A DNA stretch of 64,000 bases. Origin: Propionibacteriaceae bacterium. GTDB lineage: Bacteria > Actinomycetota > Actinomycetes > Propionibacteriales > Propionibacteriaceae. Both the position numbers and the translations under genes were made by a program. This document shows, piece by piece, positions 17,918 through 24,699 of the stretch. The notes under the pieces were generated by a model, which saw nothing but the letters and a program-made list of their open reading frames with translations, was not told where the DNA came from and made no database searches. Positions within the stretch are counted from its first letter, which is position 1. Each line of letters starts with the position of its first letter. The stretch spans positions 124,001-188,000 of the forward strand of contig JAFKJK010000013.1 of NCBI GenBank assembly GCA_017306015.1, given 5' to 3'.

Positions 17918-18690
17918 ATGCGGGATCCGAAGCGTCGTCGCCCGAAACCGCGCCGCGCACTGACGCCGACATCCCGAACCGCTGGCTCGACGGCATCGCC
18001 GTGCCCGACGTCGTGCGGGGACTTGCCTGCGGGCGTCCCGTCGAGCCGGTGTGGCGCAACGAGATCGGTGGCGTCACGTTCTCGATCGACGATGGTGCCG
18101 AGTACGTCAAGTACGGCTCGCCGCATGCGGAGTTCGACCCGGATGCGGAGTTCGAGCGGCTGCGCTGGGTGAGCGCTTTCGTCGAGGCGCCGCGGCCGAT
18201 CGACCACGGGGCGGACGGTGCAGGCAACCGCTGGTTACGGACAGCCGGGATTGCGGCCACGTCGGCTGTCCTCGGAGGCTGGCGTGAGCAACCGGCCCTG
18301 GTGGTGCCCGAGTTGGGACGCGGCCTGCGCCTTTTCCACGACCGCGTCCCGGTGCGTGGCTGTCCGTGGACCTGGTCGGTCTCGTCCCGACTGCGCGAGC
18401 GAGGGCTGCCGGAGCAGGCGCTCGGTCCCTGGCCGGAGTTCGATCCCGTGGTCTGCCACGGCGACGCCTGCAATCCGAACTTCCTTCTCAACCGGGACGG
18501 ACTCTGCGTGGCCTATGTCGACCTCGGCAGGCTCGGGGTGGGTGACCGTTGGGCCGACCTGGCGCCCGCGCTGTTGAGCCTTGGGTGGAACTTCGGTTCC
18601 GGCTGGGAAGAGGCCTTCCTGGCTGGGTACGGCATCGCCCGCGATCCGGCGAAACAGGACTTCTACACCCGCCTCTGGAACGCGGAGTAG
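17902..18690 (+). CDS. Aminoglycoside phosphotransferase (APH) family protein
   Basis: This 262-residue kinase-like protein has the APH(3')-type catalytic motif CHGDACNPNFLLN near residue 185 (Brenner-like HGDxxxxN) and the metal-binding block YVDLGRLGVGDRWADLA near 205. Upstream are an EYVKYGS strand with the ATP-binding lysine, an ERLRWV helix and the GCPWTWS segment before the active site. The C-terminal GYGIARDPAKQDFYTRLW also matches the family. GTG 17902 is preferred because GGAGG lies nine bases upstream; ATG 17911 is the alternative. Whether it phosphorylates an antibiotic or another small molecule cannot be told. It overlaps a repeat element at its start. Confidence 0.82.
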   Translation: MAEMSHAGSEASSPETAPRTDADIPNRWLDGIAVPDVVRGLACGRPVEPVWRNEIGGVTFSIDDGAEYVKYGSPHAEFDPDAEFERLRWVSAFVEAPRPIDHGADGAGNRWLRTAGIAATSAVLGGWREQPALVVPELGRGLRLFHDRVPVRGCPWTWSVSSRLRERGLPEQALGPWPEFDPVVCHGDACNPNFLLNRDGLCVAYVDLGRLGVGDRWADLAPALLSLGWNFGSGWEEAFLAGYGIARDPAKQDFYTRLWNAE

Positions 18691-18729
18691 GCCGACCTGC
18701 AGCGTTCCGGCAACCTTCCGTCCGCGTCT

Positions 18730-18776
18730 CTTTAACGATACAGACGGTCGAGGGCTTGATCTCTGTAACGTTAAAG
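18730..18776. promoter_or_regulatory. Paired LacI-type operators and promoter upstream of the LacI gene
   Basis: CTTTAACGATACAGA (18730-18744) and TCTGTAACGTTAAAG (18762-18776) form an inverted repeat matching at 14 of 15 positions. Each arm has a central CG within a near-palindrome, as LacI-family operators do. TTGATC at 18756-18761 and CACTAT at 18779-18784 with a 17-base spacer make a plausible promoter, so the right operator lies inside it. This suggests autorepression of the gene at 18817. Confidence 0.7.
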
Positions 18777-18816
18777 TTCACTATGGATGGAGAGGCTCGA
18801 TCGGAGGAGGTGAGAG

Positions 18817-19848
18817 ATGGCCAAAGTGACCCAGCAAGACATCGCCAAGGTGCTCGGCGTATCGGTGATGACCGTCTCCAACGCCTTCAACCGTCCCGAC
18901 CAGCTGTCCGCCGATCTCCGTGAGAGGGTCCTGGAGCGGGCGGCGAAAATGGGCTATACGGGCCCGGACGCCGTCGCCAGACAGCTGCGCTCTGGGCGCA
19001 CGAACACCTTCGCGGTGGTGTTCGAGGAACGGCTCTCCTACGCATTCTCCGATCCGTTCTCGGTGGCGTGGCTGGCTGCGTTCAGCGAGGTGATGGAACG
19101 CAAGCGCGCGAGCATCACGCTGCTCAGCGTCCCGGCCGCGGACGTGGACGCCCTCGTCGCGATCCAGGATGCAGCCGTGGATGGAGTCGCGGGTCTGTGT
19201 GGCGACCAGCCCGCGATGGCCCGGGCGAGGGAACGCGGGCTGCCGACGGTGTACTGCACCAGGACCAGTGAACCCGGCTCCGAACAGGCCGGCGACTACG
19301 TCGTCATCGACGACTATGCCGCTGGCTTCGAGGTCGGCCAGTACTTGCGAAGGCTCGGCCATCAGCGGGTGTTCCTCCTCGCCGGAGCGGCCTACGCGGG
19401 CCAGCCGCCGATGAAGGAGTACCACCGAGGCGACCTCGACACCTCCGACCACCTGCGGATCAGCGGCGTGTTGGAGGGGCTCGGCGGTGCGGAGGTCACG
19501 ATCATCCCGATGGGCACCAACTCGTCGACAGCGGGGCGGGCCGCCGGCGTGGCGGTGCTCGACCGGCGCGATCGCCCAACGGCGGTCATCGCCGTCAGCG
19601 ACGTGATGGCCCTGGGCTTCATGGATGCCTGCCGTCAGCGGGGGCTTGAACCGGGCCGGGACATCTCGGTCGTGGGATTCGACGACCTGCCCGAGTCTGC
19701 TGCAGGCGGACTCACCACGATCCACCAGCCCGTGCGGGACAAGGGACGCCTTGCCGCCGAGTTGTTGCTCGATCCGCAGCGACCTGATCGCCGGATCGTC
19801 CTGCCCCACGAGCTGATCGTGCGGAGCAGCACTCACCCGGTGGCTTGA
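18817..19848 (+). CDS. LacI-family transcriptional regulator
   Basis: A 343-residue repressor with the LacI helix-turn-helix at residues 4-25 (VTQQDIAKVLGVSVMTVSNAFN), a hinge helix region (DAVARQLRSGRTN near 50-60) and a periplasmic-binding-protein-like sensor domain. The latter contains VIDDYAAGFEVGQYL, RISGVLEGL, AVIAVSDVMALGFMDA and the closing DISVVGFDDLPES. GGAGGTGAGAG just before ATG 18817 is a strong ribosome binding site. Its own promoter carries a matching palindrome pair. No sugar transporter or catabolic gene is next to it, so the effector and other targets are unknown. Confidence 0.92.
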   Translation: MAKVTQQDIAKVLGVSVMTVSNAFNRPDQLSADLRERVLERAAKMGYTGPDAVARQLRSGRTNTFAVVFEERLSYAFSDPFSVAWLAAFSEVMERKRASITLLSVPAADVDALVAIQDAAVDGVAGLCGDQPAMARARERGLPTVYCTRTSEPGSEQAGDYVVIDDYAAGFEVGQYLRRLGHQRVFLLAGAAYAGQPPMKEYHRGDLDTSDHLRISGVLEGLGGAEVTIIPMGTNSSTAGRAAGVAVLDRRDRPTAVIAVSDVMALGFMDACRQRGLEPGRDISVVGFDDLPESAAGGLTTIHQPVRDKGRLAAELLLDPQRPDRRIVLPHELIVRSSTHPVA

Positions 19849-19899
19849 GCCGTCAGGCGTAACCCAGACGGGTCACGACCCAAACCAGAGGAGACAACC

Positions 19900-20112
19900 A
19901 TGTCCAGCTTCATCAGCTATGCCCCCGTGATCGAGCACACCGCGGCCGAGAACGCCTCCGCCCTCCCCGACGCTCCCCAGCGCTCGGAGGACGTGCGACC
20001 CACCCGCATCCGGCTGTCCGCCGCCGCCGTGCTGCGTCGTCTCGCGACGCTTGAGCTGTCGGCCGCCGACCGGCTCGAACGCCGGGCGGGAACCCGGTTG
20101 GCCACCGGCTGA
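19900..20112 (+). CDS. Small hypothetical protein
   Basis: A 70-residue protein starts at ATG 19900 after AGAGGAGACAACC, a clear ribosome binding site 51 bases behind the LacI gene. It is rich in Ala, Arg, Leu and Ser, with a likely amphipathic helix IRLSAAAVLRRLATLEL. I do not recognise it. Its stop codon abuts copy A of the inverted-arm element. Confidence 0.55.
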   Translation: MSSFISYAPVIEHTAAENASALPDAPQRSEDVRPTRIRLSAAAVLRRLATLELSAADRLERRAGTRLATG

Positions 20113-20119
20113 GCTCGGC

Positions 20120-20195
20120 GGGACATTCCTGCCCCGCGATGTCCGACATGACCCGTCTGCGGGCCGTCCGGTGCATCGAGTGACAGGAATGTCCC
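20120..20195. repeat. 76-bp inverted-arm element, copy A
   Basis: Left arm GGGACATTCCTGCC and right arm GACAGGAATGTCCC are near-perfect inverted repeats, 76 bases between outer ends. The interior contains CCGTCTG and a variable stretch shared only weakly with the other copies. Confidence 0.85.
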
Positions 20196-20224
20196 ATTTC
20201 CGGCTGTCCCGCTCGCGGGACGGC

Positions 20225-20395
20225 GTTGGCAGAGGCCCGGATGGCCTGCTTGCGGTTCCGGTTGGCAAGGCTGGGATGGGTCTGCTCGCGGTTCCGGTTG
20301 GCAAGGCTGGGATGGGTCTGCTCGCGGGTCCGGTTGGCAGAGGCCGGGATGGGGCCGCTCGCGGGTTCCGGTTGGCGGGGCGTGGGTCGCCGGGT
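20225..20395. repeat. Tandem repeat, 36-bp period
   Basis: About four units of the pattern TGCTCGCGGTTCCGGTTGGC-aaggctgggatgggtc follow one another. The two central units are identical except for one base; the outer ones are diverged. The array lies between inverted-arm copies A and B, and no gene is credible over it. Confidence 0.85.
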
Positions 20396-20469
20396 CGCGG
20401 TTCGGCATCCGGAGCCCTCGGTTCGGGATCGGCGACCGATCAGCAGCCGCGTCTGCTGCTGAGGTCGAC

Positions 20470-20544
20470 GGGACATTCCTGCCCGATGATGGTCGCCTCG
20501 GCCCGTCTGGGGCACTTCGGCGTATCCGGCGGCAGGGATGTCCC
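20470..20544. repeat. 75-bp inverted-arm element, copy B
   Basis: Left arm GGGACATTCCTGCC and right arm GGCAGGGATGTCCC; the interior has GCCCGTCTGG as in copy A. Total span 75 bases. Confidence 0.85.
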
Positions 20545-20652
20545 GTTTCCGAGATCGTCGGCCTCGGCGGCGGCCGGGAGCTGTGGGGGACCCGGGGCGC
20601 TGCCTCAGTGAACCCGATGATCGATCCGCGCCCTGCTACCGGCAGACCACCT

Positions 20653-20728
20653 GGGACATTCCTGCCTGGCGGGAGCTCAGCGTCACACGATTTCGGTCTG
20701 TCCGGACGTCGAGTGGGAGGAATGTCCC
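20653..20728. repeat. 76-bp inverted-arm element, copy C
   Basis: Left arm GGGACATTCCTGCC and right arm GGGAGGAATGTCCC, span 76 bases. It directly precedes the long 17-bp tandem array. Confidence 0.85.
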
Positions 20729-20734
20729 ATCTCG

Positions 20735-21060
20735 TGGCTTGGTGCCGGGCGTGGCCAGGTGCCGGGCGTGGCCAGGTGTCGGGCGTGGCCAGGTGTCGGG
20801 CGTGGCCAGGTGTCGGGCGTGGCCAGGTGTCGGGCGTGGCCAGGTGTCAGGCGTGGCTTCGGTGCCGGGCGTGGCCAGGCGTCAGGCGCGGCTTGGTGCC
20901 GGGCGTGGCTTGGTGCTGGGCGTGGCCAGGCGTGAGGTGCGGGGCCAGGTGTCAGGCGTGGCCAGGCGTCAGGCGTGGCTTGGCGCAGGGCGTGGGCCAG
21001 AGGTGTCAGGCGTGGATCGTCGCGAAAAGCGTGGGTTGTTGCCAGACGTGGCCTGTTGTC
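20735..21060. repeat. Tandem repeat, 17-bp period
   Basis: Roughly eighteen units of GGCGTGGCCAGGTGTCG, the first half nearly exact and the rest degenerating (GGCTTGGTGCCGGGCGT, GGCCAGGCGTCAGGCGT). It has no unique spacers, so it is not a CRISPR array. Apparent open frames across it are repeat translations. Confidence 0.9.
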
Positions 21061-21155
21061 AGGCGGCCCGAGTTGCTGGTGGGCCGACACAGCGCCATGG
21101 ATGCGGCGGTCACGACCTGGCTACATCCGGATCTGGCGAGCACCCTGGCGGTCAT

Positions 21156-21231
21156 GGGACATACGTGCCGGGCGGTGGTCGACAACGGCCGCTTTGGGCC
21201 CGGTCGGTGCGTTGAGCGGCAGGGATGTCCC
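21156..21231. repeat. 76-bp inverted-arm element, copy D
   Basis: Left arm GGGACATACGTGCC (two changes) and right arm GGCAGGGATGTCCC, span 76 bases. The rest of the gap to 21379 shows no gene or repeat that I can support. Confidence 0.8.
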
Positions 21232-21379
21232 GTCTCTTCGGTGGTGCGCCTCGGGGCTCTCTGGCGCTGCCCCTTCGCGGGTGTCCAGTCCAGTGTGCGT
21301 CTCGGCTGCCCGGTGGGACGCCTCCTGGCGTTCCACCGGTGCGCCAAGACGGCCGACGCCGGTGGCGCTGCGCGCAGGG

Positions 21380-22171
21380 TCAGAGCTCGATGACCGACCC
21401 GTCCGGGAGCGCCTCGGCTCCGATCTTCGCCAGCTCGGCCCGCAGGTCTGCGAGCGGAGGGTTGTCGTGGCCGAGGTGGATGGCCACGATCCGCGTCCGT
21501 GCGTCGGCCACCCCGGCTTCGCGGAGCCGCGCGACCGTCTCCGCGAACGTGCGCAGGTTGTGATGCTGTTCGCCCTTGCCCTCGACTGTGCCGAAAGTCT
21601 CCTCGAGGAGCACGAGATCGGCTCGATGCCCGGCCAACGCCGTCCAGGCGTCGTCGGGCAGCGGTCCCGTGTCGGTCAGGTAGAGGACGCTGGCTGAACC
21701 ATCCTCGATCAGGTAGCACAACGCCTCGCCCATGGCGTGGTGGTTCGCCGGCAGGGCGAGGACGAGGTAGCCGTCGAGCCGCACCTCGTCCCCAGCGGTG
21801 AGGGTGCTGAAGGTCACCGATGCCTGGCGCGGGTCGAGCCATGGCCTGCTCGCGGCGATCACCGGTGCCGGGCCGGCGACGTCCAGCGGCGCGTCGGTGA
21901 TCCAAGACCGGTGCATCAGCGCGGACGGTGCGAGGTGATCGTCGTGCGCGTGTCCGGCGAGGATCACCGGCAGGTCGGCCAGGTCGCGGCCAAGCCGGCT
22001 CACCTGCCGCGGGGCCTCGGGCCCGGGGTCGATCAGCAGCCGTCCATCCACGAGGACGGACGTGTTCGTGCGCACCTCTCCGCGCGCGCGGTAGTCCGTG
22101 CAGGTGGTGCAGCGGCAGAAGGTGTTGGGGATGCCGTCCGAAGAGCCGGTACCGAGCAGCAGCACTTCCAT
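21380..22171 (-). CDS. MBL-fold metallohydrolase (PhnP/RNase Z-like)
   Basis: A 263-residue hydrolase opening with MEVLLLGTGSSDGIPNTFCRC, an N-terminal type seen in PhnP-like phosphodiesterases and pyrroloquinoline-quinone PqqB-like proteins. The metal-binding motif is GHAHDDHLAP near residue 78, with further ligands in ANHHAMGEA, YLTDTGPLP and the final HLGHDNPPL. Two cysteines in CRCTTC near the start may bind zinc. ATG 22171 has GGAGGTGGGC upstream. It is a single gene, convergent with nothing and bordered by repeats. Substrate not identifiable. Confidence 0.85.
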   Translation of the reverse strand: MEVLLLGTGSSDGIPNTFCRCTTCTDYRARGEVRTNTSVLVDGRLLIDPGPEAPRQVSRLGRDLADLPVILAGHAHDDHLAPSALMHRSWITDAPLDVAGPAPVIAASRPWLDPRQASVTFSTLTAGDEVRLDGYLVLALPANHHAMGEALCYLIEDGSASVLYLTDTGPLPDDAWTALAGHRADLVLLEETFGTVEGKGEQHHNLRTFAETVARLREAGVADARTRIVAIHLGHDNPPLADLRAELAKIGAEALPDGSVIEL

Positions 22172-22609
22172 GCCCACCTCCAGGTTCGATCGTCCGGCCA
22201 GACTATTCCCTGTTCCACTGCGGACGGTCGTGACTCCCGCGACTGCTCCCAGCCCGGACGGCAACGAGTGGACGACCGGGCGGACGCAAGGGCCGCGTGT
22301 CCGCCGGGTTGGCCGCCTGGTCGTCGACAAGGACGCCACGCTCTCGGACAAGCCCGGACGGGGGAGTGGCCCCGCGGAAGATCCGGCGGGGCCACATCCA
22401 GAGGGAAATGTGCTGGCTGCTCGGGTCATTGACCTCCTGTGGGTTGTCCAACTGGGCTGTTGACCACTACTCAACCCCCGCCGGCTGTGCCTGACAGGAT
22501 CGTTCGCTGTGGATTCGCCACGAACCCGCGTGGCTCGCCGCCTTCCGGTGCCGGTCGGGATCTAGCCTGATCCCCGCCGGCGGATGACCGCCGAAGAGGA
22601 AGCTTGGCA
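22172..22609. other. 438-bp spacer with one hairpin
   Basis: No credible gene. A perfect 10-bp inverted repeat, GTGGCCCCGC at 22366-22375 and GCGGGGCCAC at 22386-22395, stands alone without a T-tract. TAGCCT at 22563-22568 could be the -10 box for the DUF3048 gene. The start of the MBL gene has no evident promoter consensus. Confidence 0.5.
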
Positions 22610-23728
22610 ATGTTCAGTCGTCGTAGCGCCATGCTGGCGGCGGTCGGGATGGCGGGAGCGGCGGTCTCAGGCTGCGCAGCCGTCCGCCCGGGCTCGGACG
22701 GGGTGCCGGCCGCGGTCGGTCCGGCGGCCACCGTGTCGGCCGTGGCGACCGGATCTCCCAGCGTGACGTCGGGCCCCGCTGCCACGCCCGTCGTGACCGC
22801 GCCGCTCACCGGTGAGCCCGTCAGCAGTGAGTCCGCTCTCGAGCACGCGGCGGTCGCGGTGAAGGTCTCGGACGTCCGATCGGCGCACCCGCAACTGGGC
22901 CTGAACTCGGCCGACATCGTCTTCGTCGAGCCCAACGGGATCAGCTACACCCGGCTGTGCGCGGTCTTCCACACCCATTTCCCCGAGTTCGTCGGACCGG
23001 TGCGCTCGATCCGTCCGGTGGACGTGCCGCTGCTCAGCCCGCTGCGTCCGGTCTTCGGCAACACCGCGGCCGCCTACTGGGTGATGAACTACGTGAACGC
23101 GCACGGTGCCGACATCGAAAACCTCTGGTCGTTCAAGGCCGGGGTCCACGGAACCCGGGCCTACTACACGATGCCGGGACGGGCTGCCGTGCACTCGGTC
23201 TTCTGCCGGCCTGACGAGCTCCGCAAGCTGGCCAGGAAGATGAAGGCGCCGCCGGCGTTCCCATACCTTCCATTCGCCACCGGGGGAGAACCGCCGTCCA
23301 CCGCGGCCTCGGCGCGCGGGGCGCGCCGGATCGCCGTCCCCTGGGGCCCGGCCGACACCTTCGACACCAGCTACGACTACGACGAGAAGACCGGCCGCTA
23401 CCTGCGCAACGAGCCGTGGGGCAAGCACATCCTCGCCGATGGCGAGCGGGTCGTCACCGACAACGTGCTGGTCGTCCGGGCCAAGTGGAAGATGGACAAG
23501 ATCTTCGTCGGACGCGGCGCGCCAGACCCGGTCGTCAGCATCGTCAACGGTCACGGCACCTTCTTCTACGCCCATCAGGGCACCTGCGTGAAAGGCACGT
23601 GGACGAAGGGCGGGACGACCGACCTGTTCCAGTTCACCCTCGACGACGGCAGTCCACTGAAGCTCGCGCCCGGCCGGACGTTCGTCGAGCTCCCGCAGCT
23701 CGACGCGAAGGTGAAGATCACCGCCTGA
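22610..23728 (+). CDS. DUF3048-domain lipoprotein
   Basis: A 372-residue exported protein. The signal peptide ends in the lipobox AVSGC near residue 22, after a twin-arginine-like MFSRRSAML opening. A Pro, Thr and Ser-rich linker leads to a DUF3048-like domain: VAVKVSDVRSAHPQLGLNSADIVFVEP, then TRLCAVFHTHFPEFVGPVRSIRP. A second conserved part near the end contains FHAHQGTC-like YAHQGTCVKGTW and FVELP. The family (YerB-like) is of unknown function and anchored outside the membrane. ATG 22610 follows GAAGAGGAAGC. It is followed by a strong terminator and then the island boundary; before integration its convergent neighbour was probably glnA1. Confidence 0.87.
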   Translation: MFSRRSAMLAAVGMAGAAVSGCAAVRPGSDGVPAAVGPAATVSAVATGSPSVTSGPAATPVVTAPLTGEPVSSESALEHAAVAVKVSDVRSAHPQLGLNSADIVFVEPNGISYTRLCAVFHTHFPEFVGPVRSIRPVDVPLLSPLRPVFGNTAAAYWVMNYVNAHGADIENLWSFKAGVHGTRAYYTMPGRAAVHSVFCRPDELRKLARKMKAPPAFPYLPFATGGEPPSTAASARGARRIAVPWGPADTFDTSYDYDEKTGRYLRNEPWGKHILADGERVVTDNVLVVRAKWKMDKIFVGRGAPDPVVSIVNGHGTFFYAHQGTCVKGTWTKGGTTDLFQFTLDDGSPLKLAPGRTFVELPQLDAKVKITA

Positions 23729-23733
23729 ACGAC

Positions 23734-23761
23734 GATGGGCCCCGGCGAACCGGGGCCCATC
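23734..23761. terminator. Perfect 12-bp hairpin terminator
   Basis: GATGGGCCCCGG, loop CGAA, CCGGGGCCCATC. It follows the DUF3048 stop by five bases. In the pre-integration arrangement it would have lain between two convergent genes (DUF3048 and glnA1), so it probably served both. Confidence 0.8.
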
Positions 23762-23778
23762 TGACGCGTCGCGGAGCG

Positions 23779-23800
23779 TCACATGTCGAAGTACATCTCG
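23779..23800. other. attL core (orphan copy of the glnA1 tail)
   Basis: These 22 bases are identical to 59820-59841, which encode the last residues EMYFDM and the stop of glnA1 on the minus strand. The flanking bases differ at both sides (G/C before, C/A after), so the identity stops exactly there. Confidence 0.9.
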
Positions 23801-23921
23801 CAAACCCGCCGCGTGAGACGAGGCAGGAAGGGACCTGAAAAGTGCAGAACCAACTTGCCTCTGACAACGCCATGAACTGGTTCGGCATGGATGGCGGGTG
23901 ATGGCCAAAGACGGATGAACG

Positions 23922-23939
23922 GCGGACTAGCCGCGGACT
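23922..23939. repeat. Left subterminal repeat, possible integrase arm site
   Basis: GCGGACTAGCCGCGGACT matches GCGGACTAGCGGCGGACT at 59766-59783 in 17 of 18 positions and in the same orientation. Each has an internal duplication of GCGGACT. One copy lies just inside each end of the island, as expected of integrase or excisionase binding sites. Confidence 0.55.
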
Positions 23940-24044
23940 TGAGGGGTACTGCGGGCCGTCCGGGACGCGCTCGGAGTGATGAATTCTGGATGTCGGACGG
24001 CGGACGCCTCGCCAGAGCCAGGTGTTCTTCGTCATCATTCGAGC

Positions 24045-24458
24045 GTGGAGGAAACGAACGATCCCGCCGAGGAAGAGGACTTCATTGAGCGGTCGAAGGC
24101 GCGTGCTCGGGCCGAGCTACCGAAGATCCGCACGGTCTTGGTGCCGGACAAGCAACGGCGGATTGCGATGTACGACTCGGTGGTTGCCAACATCATCTCG
24201 ATCATCATCCTCTACTGGATCGCCAGGTTGGCGGGAGTGATTCCGGGAGGCGCGATTCGGGCTCAGGCGCTCGGAACGGTCGGATGGTCGGCGCTCATCG
24301 CGGCCGCCGTTGCCATCGCCTTCACCCTCGTCATGATGAACTTCCGACCCCAGAACCGACTGCTCAACGGACTACTGATACTGGTCGTGCTTGTCGCCTA
24401 CTTGGCGCTTCTAGCACTTGTCCTGGTCGCGGTCATCATTCCGGTGCTGGGCATGTAG
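24045..24458 (+). CDS. Small membrane protein at the left end of the island
   Basis: With GTG 24045 the protein has 137 residues: an acidic start (VEETNDPAEEEDF), a charged helix and three hydrophobic segments at about 45-67 (VVANIISIIILYWIARLAG), 77-98 and 106-134. The first start in this frame is at 23976, but its extra 23 residues look random. No family recognised. It is the first gene inside attL and is convergent with the large ATPase gene. Confidence 0.6.
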   Translation: MEETNDPAEEEDFIERSKARARAELPKIRTVLVPDKQRRIAMYDSVVANIISIIILYWIARLAGVIPGGAIRAQALGTVGWSALIAAAVAIAFTLVMMNFRPQNRLLNGLLILVVLVAYLALLALVLVAVIIPVLGM

Positions 24459-24569
24459 TCAGCGCCCGTCGCGGCCGAGTTGGCGAGTGCGGTGGACGCG
24501 CAAGGCGAGCACCTGCGCACGCGTCGTCGTCCTGCTGCGGCTCCCTCATCTGACCCCAGACATGGGAAA

Positions 24570-24597
24570 GCTCCCGTGACCTGGAACTCACGGGAGC
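24570..24597. terminator. Hairpin between convergent genes
   Basis: GCTCCCGTGA and TCACGGGAGC form a perfect 10-bp stem with an 8-base loop in the gap between the membrane protein and the large ATPase gene, which converge here. It probably ends transcription in one or both directions. Confidence 0.6.
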
Positions 24598-24699
24598 CTG
24601 CGTCCAACGTTCTGGTACGCCCCACTTCGGTACCAATTCTCCCTGCCGCCAAGCGGATAGTCAAGCCGACCAGCCGATTTTCGCAAGGAGACGCTTGCG

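Noticed and set aside
20735..21060. CRISPR-like look of the 17-bp tandem repeat
   Set aside because: Units follow each other without unique spacers and no cas genes are present.
22172..22609. Several 60-120-codon frames in the spacer before DUF3048
   Set aside because: No ribosome binding site, conflicting frames on both strands and Arg/Pro-rich composition.
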